Shown here in pieces: positions 10,497 to 22,670 of a stretch of 64,000 nt of DNA (position 1 is its first letter; each line of letters begins with the position of its first letter). Source of the stretch: Diadophis punctatus similis (lineage: Eukaryota > Chordata > Lepidosauria > Squamata > Dipsadidae); contig JALIGW010000016.1 in assembly GCA_023053685.1 (NCBI GenBank), positions 5,464,001-5,528,000 of the forward strand. The letters run 5' to 3'. A program made the position numbers and the translations under genes. The notes below the pieces were generated by a model. It had not been told where the DNA came from. It saw nothing but the letters and a program-made list of their open reading frames with translations, and did not search any database.

Positions 10497-13400
10497 TCAC
10501 CCCATCTGCCGGAAGAGCCATGTTTTTAGGGCTTTACGGAAGGCCAGTAAGGTGGGGATAGTTCGGATCTCTGGTGGAAGATGGTTCCAGAGGGACGGGG
10601 CTCCCACAGAGAAGGCCCTCCCCCGCGGCCCCGCCAATCGACATTGTTTGGCCGACGGGACCCGGAGGAGGCCCTCTCTGTGGGACCTAACCGGTCTTAG
10701 GGAGGTATGTGGTAGGATGCGGTCCCGCAGGTAACCTGGCCCTGAGCCATGTAGGGCTTTAAAGGTAACGACCAACACCTTAAATTGCACCCGGAGGCTA
10801 ACTGGTAGCCAATGCAGCTGGCGAAGGATAGGTGTTACGTGGGTGTATCTCGGTACACCCACTACTGCACGCACAGCTGCATTCTGTACCAGCTGAAGTC
10901 TCCGAATGCTCTTCGAGGGTAGCCCCATGTAGAGCGCGTTACAGTAGTCAAGCCGTGAGGTGACAAGGGCATGAGTGACTGTGAGCAAGGCCTCCCTCTC
11001 CAAGTAAGGTCGCAATTGGTGCACAAGACGGATTTGTGCAAAGGTCCCCCTAGCCACAGCTGAAAGATGTTGATCCAATTTTAGCTGTGGATCTAGGAGG
11101 ACACCCAAATTGCGAACCTGTTCTGAGGGAGTCAATTTTTCTCCCCCGAGAACCAAGGAGGGACAGTCGACATAGTCCTTGGGAGGCAATATCCAGAGCC
11201 ACTCAGTCTTGTCTGGGTTGAGCCTGAGTCTGTTCACTCCCATCCAGACCCTCACATCGTCCAGGCAGCGGCACATTACATCAACTGCTTCACTGAACTG
11301 ACACGGGGTGGAGATGTACAACTGGGTATCGTCAGCATACTGCTGATACCTCACCCCATGCCGTCGGATGATCTCACCCAGCGGTTTCATGTAAATGTTA
11401 AACAGGATGGGAGAGAGGACCGAGCCCTGTGGCACCCCGCAAACCAGGGGCCTAGGGGCTGACCTCTGTCCTCCTGTCAACACCGACTGCGTCCTGTCAG
11501 AGAGATAGGAGGAGAACCACCGTAAAACAGTGCCTCCCACTCCCATCTCCCCAAGACGACGCAGAAGGATACCATGGTCAATGGTATCGAAAGCCGCTGA
11601 GAGGTCAAGTAGCACCAGGATGGAGGAGTAACCCCCGTCCCGGGCTCGCCAGAGATCATCCATCAGCGCGACCAAAGCAGTCTCCGTACTGTAGCCGCGC
11701 CTGAAGCCCGATTGAAAGGGATCCAGATAATCAGTATCCTCCAATAGCCGCAGGAGTTGGAGCGACACCACCTTCTCGACAACTTTACCCAAGAAGGGTA
11801 AGTTGGAGACTGGACGGAAGTTCTTTAAATCCGCTGGGTCCAGGGAAGGCTTCTTGAGGAGGGGCCTCACCACCGCAGCTTTTAAAGGCTGTGGGATGGA
11901 TCCCTCTCTCAAAGAAGCGATCACAACCGCCTGGAGCCAGCCGCGTGTCACCTCCCTGCTGGCAGAGACCAGCCAGGAGGGGCACGGGTCCAATAAACAG
12001 GTGGAGGCGCTCATCGCTCCTATGGCCTTGTCCACATCCTCAGGAGTGACAGGTTCAAACTCGTCCCATATAACAGGACTAAGACTCACCCCTGTCATCT
12101 CGGCTTGCCCTGTCCAAATGGAGTCCAGGTCTGTCCGAATCTGAACGACTTTATCCGCCAGAAACTGAGAAAATTCCTCAGCTCTGCCCTGCAAGGGATC
12201 TTCAGCTCCCTCCTTGGCTAGGAGGGAGCGAGTCACCCTAAACAGGGCGGCTGGGCGGGAGTCGGCGGACGCAATAAGAGCGGAAAAATACGTGCATTTT
12301 GCCGCCCTTATCGCCACTAAGTAAGACTTAATGTAAGTTCTTAAAAGTGTCCGGTCAGACTCAGCTTTACTGGCCCTCCATCGTCGCTCTAGGCGTCTCT
12401 TTAGGCGCTTCATCTCCCGGAGCTCCTCAGTAAACCAAGGGGCCCTCCGGGGTCCGCTGCCACGGAGAGGCCGCAAAGGCGCAATCCGATCTAAGGCCCC
12501 CGTTGCCGCCTGGTTCCAAGCAGCCACTAGAGCCTCAGATGAATCGTGTACCAGGGAGTCAGGTATTTCCCCAAGTTCCTTCTGAAATCCTTCAGATTCC
12601 ATTAGGCGCCTGGGGCGGAACCACTTAGTCGGCCCCGCCTCCTTGCGGTGGAGGAGTGGTGCCATGAAATCCAACCTCAGAAGGAAATGATCTGACCACG
12701 ACAAGGGTGTTGTGACTAAACCCCTCAGCCTCAGATCATCTCTCCACTGCCCCGAGAGAAACACAAGGTCAAGCGTGTGACCTCCCTCATGAGTCGGACC
12801 CTGAACTACTTGGGTCAGGTTCATGGTTGTCATGGAAGCCATGAACTCCTGGACTGCCTCCGAGGTTTCACCGGGCGATGGCAAATTAAAGTCCCCCAGC
12901 ACCATCAACCTGGGGAACTCAATCGCCAGCCCTGCTACCGCCTCGAGCAGAACAGGCAGGGCCTTTGTAACGTAGCTAGGAGGCAGGTACGCTAGCAAAA
13001 GGCCCACCTGGACCCCTAAGTCCAACTTCAGAAGGAGCGTCTCACACCCAACAATCTCCGGGGCAGGGCTCCTTCGAGGATTAAGGTTCTGGCGAGCTAT
13101 AATCGCCACTCCTCCACCCCTTCCCTGGGGTCGCGGCTGATGCTGAACTGAGAACCCGTCCGGGCACATCTCGGAGAGGGGAACCCCCCCCTCCTGGCCT
13201 AGCCAGGTCTCAGTGATACATGCCAGGTCCGCCCCCTCTTCCAGGATTAGATCCCGTACAAGGGGGGCCTTGTTGGTAATTGACCTGGCATTCAACAGCA
13301 GCAGCTTGAGCCCAGGGCCCTGACCTCCCTGGTTACCAGGACCTCGGGTTGAGCAAGATGGAACCAAACCAGAGGGGCCAGAACAAGGAATCGCTTGGAG

Positions 13401-13652
13401 ACAGCGAGTTCTCGTTCCCCGAGAGCGGCCTACCCCTCTGCTCCCGCCATGCCTACCTCTCCCTGTTATGACCATAATGCTCCCGCTCCCCCTTATACCA
13501 GAGATCCCCTCCCCTCCCCCACTGGTCTCCCACTCTTCCGGCAAACCATCCATTCCACTCATTCTAGGTCGGGGATTAGGCTCCAGAGCCCCTCCACTTC
13601 TGTTTTCACACTCAGTAAAGGGGGCCGGGGCCCAAGCACCCGCATTCTTCAT
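10497..13652 (-). CDS. LINE ORF2: endonuclease plus reverse transcriptase
   Basis: This ORF of about 1051 residues drives target-primed reverse transcription of the LINE RNA. I chose the ATG at 13652, because the open frame four codons upstream begins at a TTG. Residues 1-115 are Gly/Arg-rich. An APE-type endonuclease follows at about 116-325: LLLLNARS with the catalytic-site Asn, TETW with Glu, GDFN at 253-256, and the SDH motif at 320-322. The reverse transcriptase spans about 590-830: NFRPVSNLPFLGKVVE, motif A DLSAAFDTIDH at 683-693, motif B GVPQGS at 739-744, and catalytic YADD at 772-775. The C-terminal part carries SRLDYCNALYMGLP and LHWLPVSLRVQFK blocks typical of CR1/L2 proteins. Every motif needed for activity is present, so the protein may be functional. 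CR1 versus L2 clade was not settled by eye. Confidence 0.93.
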   Translation of the reverse strand: MKNAGAWAPAPFTECENRSGGALEPNPRPRMSGMDGLPEEWETSGGGEGISGIRGSGSIMVITGRGRHGGSRGVGRSRGTRTRCLQAIPCSGPSGLVPSCSTRGPGNQGGQGPGLKLLLLNARSITNKAPLVRDLILEEGADLACITETWLGQEGGVPLSEMCPDGFSVQHQPRPQGRGGGVAIIARQNLNPRRSPAPEIVGCETLLLKLDLGVQVGLLLAYLPPSYVTKALPVLLEAVAGLAIEFPRLMVLGDFNLPSPGETSEAVQEFMASMTTMNLTQVVQGPTHEGGHTLDLVFLSGQWRDDLRLRGLVTTPLSWSDHFLLRLDFMAPLLHRKEAGPTKWFRPRRLMESEGFQKELGEIPDSLVHDSSEALVAAWNQAATGALDRIAPLRPLRGSGPRRAPWFTEELREMKRLKRRLERRWRASKAESDRTLLRTYIKSYLVAIRAAKCTYFSALIASADSRPAALFRVTRSLLAKEGAEDPLQGRAEEFSQFLADKVVQIRTDLDSIWTGQAEMTGVSLSPVIWDEFEPVTPEDVDKAIGAMSASTCLLDPCPSWLVSASREVTRGWLQAVVIASLREGSIPQPLKAAVVRPLLKKPSLDPADLKNFRPVSNLPFLGKVVEKVVSLQLLRLLEDTDYLDPFQSGFRRGYSTETALVALMDDLWRARDGGYSSILVLLDLSAAFDTIDHGILLRRLGEMGVGGTVLRWFSSYLSDRTQSVLTGGQRSAPRPLVCGVPQGSVLSPILFNIYMKPLGEIIRRHGVRYQQYADDTQLYISTPCQFSEAVDVMCRCLDDVRVWMGVNRLRLNPDKTEWLWILPPKDYVDCPSLVLGGEKLTPSEQVRNLGVLLDPQLKLDQHLSAVARGTFAQIRLVHQLRPYLEREALLTVTHALVTSRLDYCNALYMGLPSKSIRRLQLVQNAAVRAVVGVPRYTHVTPILRQLHWLPVSLRVQFKVLVVTFKALHGSGPGYLRDRILPHTSLRPVRSHREGLLRVPSAKQCRLAGPRGRAFSVGAPSLWNHLPPEIRTIPTLLAFRKALKTWLFRQMG

Positions 13653-15086
13653 TCTTCCAATCAATCAGTCTACACATATACTCCAAGAATCATACAATCA
13701 TGCACCCACATAACATATCGGAGGTAGATTTACAAGTTTAAGACAAAGAGGAGACACCATCAAGTGAGGGTGTGATATAAAACAGATCCCTGCTGTTACC
13801 CAGGTCTCATAACTGTTCTGTCCTTTATCACACAGCGTCTTTGCGATCTTTTCAAAGGAGACTTTAGTAGGTGACAGAGTCTCCAGTTCTCAGAGTCAGT
13901 GTATATTTGTCCTCCTTCATAGAATAGTAATAATAATGATCGGCATCCGGGAATCGATAATCCGGGGGGCAAAGAGCAATCTTCCCTACTCAGCTGTTTT
14001 CGGGAGTCCAAAATCCCTCTCCCCTTGGTATAAGATCGAGTTCTACCTAAGGGGGGGATCCCCCACAAAAAGTGCAAAAGCCAGGAGAAAGTGCTAATCA
14101 TCGCAGTCGCCCTAATAATCCGCCACATCTTCGTCTCGATCGTACTGATCTTCAAATGACCAGAGACATCCACAGAGGTAGAGAGGGCGGAAGATGGAAA
14201 AGGGCCACAATAATTATTATCGCCTCAGAGACTCAGAGTCTAACAGTCTTCCTAGGAATAAATGGCGGCTATGGGGGATAATGTAGTAAGATAACAAAAT
14301 AACCCTCCCCCCCAGCAGTAGCGATGTTAGCAAACTCAAAAACCGATGCAGATGGTACAAGCATTCAGTAAACATTCCCCAAAAATAACACAGGTCACCG
14401 CTTTGCCGCTTTGCCGCCACCAAGCAATTAATGGCGGCCGTGATCTCCGCGGTCGGCCTTGGGGGACCTGGCTGTCGCAGATTTCCCTCACCGCCGAAGG
14501 GCCAGCTCCAAGTGCTGCGCAGTCTGTCAATTTATAGTCAGTTCAGTATAGGGGCGTTCGTTCGAAAAGGCTCTCTCCCAAAAACGACCTCGATCTTCCT
14601 TGCCGCGTTTGGGAAGTTGATCCCAGCCTCACGCTAATATCTCTGGGGAGATTCCACTATCAGCAGGGCTCCCGACCACCAAACGACCGGCGTGTCGTCC
14701 GAGCTCGCCTTCTCCCCTCCGAATGGGAAATCCGCCCTCAATCGCTTCGGTCGATGGGTTCTCCCGATCTTATGATCGTCAAAAGCTACCGTCAGGCCTC
14801 AAAGAAACCGGCCCTCACGACGTCCCTACCGCTTCAAAATGGGCGGCGGCCTCCGCAGCGGTCTCTGCAGCCGAAGACACGAAGGAGACTAACGGCACTA
14901 TCCGTGTGTGGCTAGATGTTTCGCCACCACCCACTGGTGCCAGATATGTTCGCAATCCTTCCAGAGCACGAAAAAGCTCTGGGCAGAGTCTCCTTTCCAC
15001 GAACGGCCGGAGAGACAATCAGCTGTTTTGCGGAGCCAGATTTTCTTCCGCCATCTCCGCCGTGGCTCCTCCTCCTCCTTGAGGAA
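13653..15086 (-). promoter_or_regulatory. LINE 5' UTR / internal promoter region
   Basis: About 1.4 kb of GC- and CpG-rich sequence upstream of the ORF. Near the 5' end the - strand reads GAGATGGCGGAAG (around 15045-15060), close to the YY1 core used by mammalian L1 promoters. A second AAATGGCGGC is on the + strand at 14269. Short open frames here, such as 13796-14173, resemble no known ORF1, so a missing or unrecognised ORF1 is possible. Confidence 0.5.
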
Positions 15087-15997
15087 CTCATTCAACAATC
15101 AAAAATTAAATTACAATGTGCTACTTAAATGGTACCAGTGAATATTTACTGCAGGCTTTCATTTCATGAGCAATAGCACACATTTTATGCCCCACCTAAT
15201 GAAATGAAAGAACAGATGCTAAAGAACATGTCAGAGTTTCTGGCACATCAATACTGCCATCTGTTGGCAAGTAATAACATTGGAGTCATTACTTTTTATG
15301 CACCTCTCATATGTTTCAAGGCAGTGTCTCTCTCTCTGTGTATAAAACATAAAGTGCAGAACATATCTTTTAGAAAGAAAAGTGCAGCACAGACCTTTTA
15401 TAAAGAAAAACTTAGTTCTTGAACAGAAATTCATTAGTTGTTTTTATTTTTGAGCCAAAGACTGAAAGAAAAAGGGTTTTTTCCCCTCAAGGTGTATTTG
15501 AAAATATGATCCTAGATATATCATGGAACACATAATGTAGACCAGGCAGAGTTTTACATAAAATAATATAGAAGATGTTGATCTTTTTAATAAAGGCATT
15601 CATCTTGTTAAGTAATTCATGCCATCAATAATTAGGGAATGTTCATCTGATGAAAATTAATAAACTGCAAAGGTAGATATTATCATACAACTACAATAAT
15701 AAACACACACATTGTATTATTTAGAGTTATTCATTTATATCTGCCACGTTCCTTAGCTTGTAAGATGAAATATTGATGAGGGTGGCATAATGCTTTGCAT
15801 GACGATGTAGGTAGCATCTGAATAAGGACCTTTTTCTGACACACAGACCTGTCACTATGATTCTTATTGGCTATGGACATCTCAAACAGGAAATTCACAT
15901 AAATACTACATACTTTTGAGCACACTAATCCTAAACCAACCAAAAGTGGTTTTATGGGTATTTTCTCTCTCAAACCTTTGAAGGTTGGTAATATATC
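15087..15997. other. Intergenic, nothing recognised
   Basis: AT-rich unique-looking DNA with no supported gene. Confidence 0.5.
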
Positions 15998-16224
15998 CAT
16001 GGTGACACAGTGGTTAGCATGCAGTATTGCAGGCTAATTCTGCTGACTGTCAGCAGTTTGATTCTGAGCGGCTCCAGGTTGACTCAGCCTTCCGAGGTCA
16101 GTAAAATGAGGACCCAGATTGTTGGGGGCAATAGGGCAATTCTGTAAACCGCTTAAAGAGGGCTGTAAAGTACTGTGAAGTGGTATATAAGTCTAAAAAC
16201 TAATTGCTATGGTGCTGCTATTGC
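15998..16224 (+). mobile_element. tRNA-headed SINE (third type)
   Basis: Head 'ggtgacacagtggttagca', then 'aaaatgaggacccagattgt', 'gtaaaccgctta' and tail 'aagtggtatataagtct'. The same family occurs at 25925-26155 (-), 31351-31602 (+) and as a tail at 23300-23350. It runs directly into (AAT)n. Confidence 0.75.
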
Positions 16225-16344
<120 letters not shown>

Positions 16345-16688
16345 CTTCACAACTTTTCATTTTGAACTGAGTGACAGATTAGCATACAGGTAGCTTGACC
16401 AGATTGGAGAAGACTCTCCTACATATATAAAATTGCCTTTTACTGACAAAAAAAAATCTGACATAGAAGTTCTTTTTAATATTTGTGACAAAAGGCAATT
16501 TTATATATCTGGGAGAGATATATAATTTGATACTTTCCAGGATGTGGAGAAATTTGCCTCTCATGTCCCATGCTCTCAAAGCACAAATAGAGTGGAAAAT
16601 GATCACTGAAACTATAGTTTAACAAACTTAGAAAAAATGCTGATCTAAGATCTTTTCACAGCACTCAGAACGTGAATTACTGCTTATG

Positions 16689-17404
16689 CAGGGTGAAATG
16701 CTACCGGTTCGGGCCGGTTCACGTGAACCGGTAGTAAAAATGCTACTGGTTCCCCCGAAACCGATAGTAAAAAAATGCTTTAAAAAGTAAAAAAAAAGTT
16801 CCGACCATCATGTGGCACAGCTGATTGTCGCACAGCTGATCATCGGAACTTTTGTTTTACTTTTTAAAGCATTTTTTTACTATCGGTTTGGGCGAATAGG
16901 TAGTAAAAATGCTAACAAAAAGTTAAAAAAATGTTCCGACGATCAGCTGTGCTGCGCGATCGTCGGAACCTTTTTTTTACTTCTGGCTCTCACCGCTTCC
17001 GGCTCTTGCCACTTCTGGATGCTCAGCCCACCCACCCACCTCTGCCCTATATAAATTCCCTTTGCCACGCGGCCCAGATACTCGCTTTGCAGACGCCCGC
17101 TCAGCTCAGCGCCTCACCTTGCTGATGCCTGACTCTGGTTCCTGCTTGTTGCAGGGGCCATTTTGTGTGAAGTCCAGCTGCTTTTGCATTATGTGTGTCA
17201 GTTGTATAGCTTTTGTGTCATCTTTGTGTAAAGTGTGATAGTTGGTTTTTGAGCTCTCTGTGACTGTGAGGTTCCTGCTTGTTGCAGGGGCCATTTTGTG
17301 TGACCACCAAGCCACGCCCACCCAGTCACATGACCACCAAGCCACACCCACCAAGCCACACTCACAGAATCGGTAGGGAAATTTTTTGAATTTCACCACT
17401 TCTG
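16689..17404. mobile_element. About 715-bp hAT-like non-autonomous element
   Basis: The left end CAGGGTGAAATGCTACCGG and right end GAATTTCACCACTTCTG resemble the CAGGGGTGAAAT-type termini of 57961-58203. The interior has inverted blocks ('ttccgac(c/g)atcA...' and complements around 16800-16970), a TATATAAA-like box at 17048, and a 33-bp direct repeat at about 17137 and 17272. The flanks (TGCTTATG and TGCTATG) match only imperfectly, so the exact ends are uncertain. Confidence 0.65.
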
Positions 17405-18636
17405 CTATGTACCCTACGGAGATCCCTAATAAATAAGCAGTCTAGGACTCTGGACTTCCCTCAAATCCATTTTCCACTCACATCTCTCAAATCCTTCTCC
17501 TTCATTCCATTCTCCATCCTGAATCTAAACTGAGAGGAAGTAGCTCGTGTTCATGCTTTGAGTGACATTTCTAATATCCAGTTATAGTTGCAAAACTGTA
17601 TCTACATGCATTCTTCTATAAATGAAAGTTCACAACTTTTCAGCAACTGGCACCACTGCATACTATTTTTTTTTATTTATAACTAATAATTTATCACAAG
17701 GTATAAAATTATCTCTGGGTCAGCACCTATATTTTTAGATATAGTACTACAAATGAATGCATTCTATTTTTCTTCAATTCTTATTACATATGTCTAGGAA
17801 ACAGTTAATATTGTATTCTAAAGTATCTGAGAAAAAAAAGATTTTCAACGTATTAGCTTGGGGAAAAAACCGCCTAAATTAAAAATATTATATATAGTTG
17901 AAGGAAACCCTCCCGCCTCAATCCTTATTTCAAGTAATTAGGTTAATAGGTCAGTAATCTGCATGTGCTAAAATATGGGTTACCAGTAAAATTATTCAGA
18001 GGTTCTGAAAACAAATAAGGCGTACAAGGATTAAACTGCTCAGGCCGTATTAGTCTCTTTAGGGAAATCCCAAATTGAATTTGTACAGATAAAGACTTCG
18101 GAAGACTGCTTAGTAGTAATCTGTTCTCAATGGAATAGGCACCTTTTTATTTTTCAAGAAGTAAGGATGTTTTTATGGACGCTCCAACTATTAAGACCTT
18201 TTAAGAGACAGTAAGGAAAGATAGGCCAATTTCTTTGGCTATTTTTCCCATTTTTTTAAACTGTTATCCTTCTGTAACAAATCAGGACAACCATCTATGA
18301 CCGTAGTTGCTTGTGTGTCAATCCATAGTATTGTTTTCAAGTGACAGCCTAACAATGTATTTGCCCCTAATGTACGTGAATGTGTACTTAATACTTAAAA
18401 ATCTATTTTATAAAAGCATAAACCTCAAGATGTAAGAATGAAATAACTAGAAGAACTTGTCTTTTTAGGGACGAGGCAGAGGCCTGTGATAATGAATAAT
18501 GAATTCATGCCATGCTTAGTTATTACATCAAGATGACGAAATTTGTAATGTACTAAATACATTTACAGAATTCAAACTAAAGAAGTAACCATTCAAAGTA
18601 CCTTAATTTTCTGGAGTTGGGTGGCCCCTAAAACAA
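17405..18636. other. Intergenic, nothing recognised
   Basis: AT-rich unique-looking DNA without a supported gene. Confidence 0.5.
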
Positions 18637-18762
18637 AAATTTAATTTAATTTAATTTAATTTAATTTAATTTAATTTAATTTAATTTAATTTAATTTAAT
18701 TTAATTTAATTTAATTTAATTTAATTTAATTTAATTTAATTTAATTTAATTTAATTTAATTT
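18637..18762. repeat. (AATTT)n pentanucleotide microsatellite
   Basis: About 126 bases, or 25 nearly perfect units. Confidence 0.97.
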
Positions 18763-18939
18763 CATGTGACACTTTCTAGTGTCAGATAAGTCAATGTCAA
18801 ATTTAAATGCAATGGAAACACACACTAATTTCTCACAACAACAAAATGTTTTTTTGTTTCATAACACATTTTTTCTCTTTTTGTGTCTTTTGTTTATATT
18901 TCTATCCCGTTTTCTCACATGACATTAAGGGCAATAGAG

Positions 18940-19311
18940 GTGGTTTTTTATTTAGAACCATTTGTTTAGTGACCATTCGACGTTACAATGGCACTGAAAC
19001 AGTATGACTTTTTTCACACTTACAACCGTTGCAGCATCCCCATGGTAACGCAACCAAAATTCAGACCTTTGGCAACTGACTCATATTTATGATGATTGCT
19101 GTTTTCCAGGGTCATGTGATCACATTTTGCTATTTTCTGACAAGCAAAGTCAATGGGGAAGTTTCATTTAACAACCATTGACTTACTTAACAACTGCAGC
19201 GATTCACTTAACAACTGTGGCAAGGAAGATTGCGAAATGGGGCAAAACTCAACTATCTTGCTTAGCAACATAAATTTTGGGCTCAATTGTGGTCATAAGT
19301 CGAGGGCCCCT
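18940..19311. repeat. Unnamed dispersed repeat (family A)
   Basis: It carries the motifs 'cttaacaactg', 'cattgactt', 'caaagtcaatgggg' and 'gggctcaattgtggtcataa'. Related copies are at 27895-28035, 33335-33706, 40137-40512 and 56755-56820. The family is common in squamates to my recollection, but I cannot name it. Confidence 0.7.
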
Positions 19312-19394
19312 ATGCATCTGGACTTTTCCTGTATTTTCTGTACAACCAATTTATAAAGGCCGATAGAATATTAATAGATTTCTTTGGACTAAAA

Positions 19395-19716
19395 GGGGAA
19401 AGGAATAAGTTGGATTTCTACAACAAAATCTACACATGACTCAGTAGTTTCTTCCCCAAACCCCAAAAACTTCAACCTCTTATTATCTACCATTGACCTC
19501 ACCCCATTCCTAAGAGGTCAGTAAGGGGTGTGCATAAGCGCACAATCGTGCCTACCGTTCCTGTCCAATTGCACCCATATATTCATACCTCTTCTACTCT
19601 TATTCATGCTTGTAATATTATATATATATTCAATCATGTTTTACTGTTTGTACGTTGCTTATATTCATTTATGCTTGACAAATAAACAAATAATAATAAT
19701 AATAATAATAATAACA
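19395..19716 (+). mobile_element. LINE 3' fragment with (AAT)n tail
   Basis: Same family as 720-1013, in the opposite orientation. The C-terminal coding remnant is followed by a 3' UTR ending 'gacaaataaacaaa' and then (AAT)n at 19690-19714. It is 5'-truncated and dead. Confidence 0.65.
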
Positions 19717-20929
19717 TGGATGAGAGGATCTGAATATCACCCTTACTCTATGCTCAGGGCTTCAGGCTCTTTGCCCGTTTCAATTCTGTCAACAATATTA
19801 GACTGGGTGAAAAATGTACAAGTTGACAATACATAAGGAAATTGAAAGAGAATATCCATCCTTCTCTGCTATGCGCATTTTCTTCTAAAATAGTTTCCCT
19901 CCTATTTCATGTAAATACTTCTTATTTATACATGAATGAGGCAGGCATGTTTGTTTTACATGCATATTTGTTTGATGTCTTCCATTTAATTCAATTGATT
20001 TATCTTATAAGAAGTTCAAGTAATTTTCAACAATCCCTATTAAATTAGCAATTAGGTTCCCTCTCAACTAGGGCAACCTCTTTTTCATGACATTAAGAAA
20101 TTAATATTTACACTTCAAATCTATATTTTAACCTTAATTAGAAGTTGAAAAAATAGGCAGCAATTACTGGGTTCCCACTTTTTCCCTTCTTTCCCCATTT
20201 CTTGATGATTTTTTTAAAGCATAAGGATAAAATTGCGCAATAAAGAAATGTGGAATTAGAAACTGTTATCTCTGAATATATATTACCAAGAAATTAGTCA
20301 CAAGTTCCACTTATGTTTCAGTTGAGTCATATTCAATCGTTTCTTTGAAAGCTGTACAGATTTCATCAATTAAGACCATTAACAACAATTGAAGGATGTT
20401 CTTATTCTATTTCCTTAATAACAGCAAGATAATGTCTTCAATGTTTTACAAATCCATTAAATTTGAAAGGTTCTTTTGAAAATCTAGGGGGATGATCTGT
20501 GATGAACACTTGGAGAATCTTATTGCAACTCTCTGTGTTATACAATGTCATTTAAATATTTTTCTTCTGCAGGTAATTAAGAATTAACCATGAAGATAAT
20601 TCATAGTTGGTGCCAAAGGTCATTAATATGTAGCTAAAAATGCAGGATACATTTGTTTGGACTTTTTAGATGCAATTTATGATTTTACAAACCAACTGGT
20701 ACCTTTTATTATTTTTAGTAACATAGGTGGTAAATAAATGCCACATTTATTATTGCAAACCATCAAAAACTAAAATATAGATTTCACTGGATAGTGGTAT
20801 TTGAAACAATGGGAAATTACTCACAGAGCTTTGAAAAAACTCTATAGTGGACAATAAATTGAAGTCTGAACAGAGAAGAAACCAGAAGTAAGATATTTAC
20901 TTCTCGAATAAGCCCAGAAATGCGTTGTC
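19717..20929. other. Intergenic, nothing recognised
   Basis: No supported gene or repeat. Confidence 0.5.
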
Positions 20930-21600
20930 ATGCCTCTGTCAGAGTCTGAATTGGAGATGGAAGATGAACAGCTGACAGAGAGCGGGAGAGTGGCTCCGTT
21001 GGTTGTGGAGGAAACTGGGGAAGGGCAGTCAGGCTGGGCAGAGCAGGGAAGAGGTAGAACAAGGGAGAGGGGGTTCAGATGAAGACCAAGGCCCACCCCT
21101 TCCTCATCCTAGGGCACGCAGGGAAGAACGCAGAAGAGAGCAACATGGGTTGCGTGGCTCACGAGGAAGGAAAGGGCCCCGATTCCCTTCACAAGGCACA
21201 CCTGGGGATGGAGTTTAAAGGAGAGGCAGTTGGGAGGGGCATTTGTCGCGAACAAATGCTGAGTTCCTGGAGTGTTGTGTGCTGACGTTTGAACTTGCCA
21301 AGAATCCTTGCATTCCTGTGTGGAGTTCTGGACTGATTATCTGCATCTCTTGCTCCCTGAACTCCTTGCTTTGTTCTTGTTTTGCTAGATAAATTTGGGA
21401 GTTATTGCCATGCAGCCTTGGTGAAGACAGTGCTGGGCTGGACTAATTGCGACCAGAGGCTGTTTGAGGTTTGTTTGAGGGAGATTTGGAGCACTAAAAG
21501 GGCTGGTTTGAACTGCCAGCTGTTTGTGTTATCTCTGTGCCGTGCCCTGGGTCATCACATAGGTATTCACTCAGTGAAATCTACAGTGATAAGAAACACT
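20930..21600 (+). mobile_element. LTR-like segment, boundaries not found
   Basis: An isolated GC-richer block resembling reptile LTRs in layout: an acidic-codon-rich start ('ctgaattggagatggaagat'), then 'tttgctagataaatttggga'. The general layout is like the solo LTR at 61316-61927. I found no matching TG/CA termini or target duplication, so the call is tentative. Confidence 0.35.
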
Positions 21601-22670
21601 TAAACTTATTTAAAGGCACTCATTTGAATTCTCTCCCTAGCTGGAACAAGAAGATAAAGAGTTTTATGTGCACATGCGCTTGTACAAAAAAAGGGGAAAA
21701 AAAGCAGAACTATTGGCTATGTTCTTGTGACACATTGAATTACTAACTAGCCAATCACATTTTTAGCCTTGAATGCTGTAAGAATCTACCTCATACGTTT
21801 ATTGTCCAGTGTAATAAGACTGTAAAAATATCTTCTTTGAGTAAACTATAGCTAAGCCTGTTATCTAAACACAGCCATTGCGTCAGGAGTTTGTCTGGTA
21901 ATACACACCCAGCCGAAGCACCATGGACAGCACCAAAATCCATGTCCTCCAATGAAGAGATGGAAATGAACTGAGGCCTTGAAAGGACTCTGCGAAACAT
22001 TCAATGGCCAACATCTTTACCTGAAAATGAGCTTAAAAAAAAATCTACAACTTCTATCTCAACTGTGACATTTCTCATTGGACAGGCAAGGTGGAGTAAA
22101 GGATATTCCACTTCTTGTGCAAATTTGGTTGGAGAGAGAGGGAGAGAGTAATCTCTCTCTCAGGGTCCTAATTTGAGTACGACCAGTAGCCTCATCTTTG
22201 GTATTAGCAATTTTAATTCTGTCCTTCACTGTCAAAGAGAATGGCAAACACTGGGAGCCAATTATATTTCCTGCTTGCCTGTGCTGTATAAGAAGTGGTG
22301 AGAGGCAGCTTTATTTGAGGTCAATTTTTCATCCTAGAACATGCTGTTCCATGAAAAGCTATAACTTTTAAACTCTTTCTTCATTTGAAGTTCAGAAACA
22401 CCTGAATGAACTATCAAACCCAGTTTTACTCCCTACACGCATATGATGCTATATGTGACCTTTCTCAGAGCATGATTTAAAATTATTTTATCCCACTGTT
22501 TTGTGTTCTGCAAAATATCAATCCTAAACCGCAATAGAGCCATGGTCTACAAACTTCGTTACGTACTCTGCCCCTTGTTTTTCAAGACATAATTCTATTG
22601 GACCACCTCAACATTGGTAGCTTGTCCAGATTATCCTGGCCTAGATAAAAGTAACTTTATTAACATATTT
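21601..22670. other. Intergenic, nothing recognised
   Basis: No supported gene. Confidence 0.5.

Larger units (their letters stand above)
10315..15086 (-). mobile_element. Near full-length, intact CR1/L2-type LINE
   Basis: The element runs from a GC-rich 5' UTR (right end, near 15086) through one long intact ORF to a 3' end with a GCCGCCC...GGGCGGC stem-loop (10351-10380) and an (AATA)n tail at 10317-10338. Total length is about 4.8 kb. The lack of any frameshift or stop in the ORF argues for a recent insertion from an active lineage. No clear target duplication was found, which is common for CR1-type elements. The 5' boundary is judged from the drop in GC and is uncertain by tens of bases. 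Truncated 3' ends with the same stem occur at 411-470, 48535-48600 and 63838-63905. Confidence 0.88.

Noticed and set aside
11477..12995. Short open frames inside the LINE polymerase ORF
   Set aside because: They lie in other frames of a verified 1051-residue ORF and show no motifs.
18637..18762. Pentanucleotide array considered as a CRISPR-like or satellite structure
   Set aside because: The unit is 5 bp with no spacers. It is an ordinary microsatellite in a vertebrate genome.
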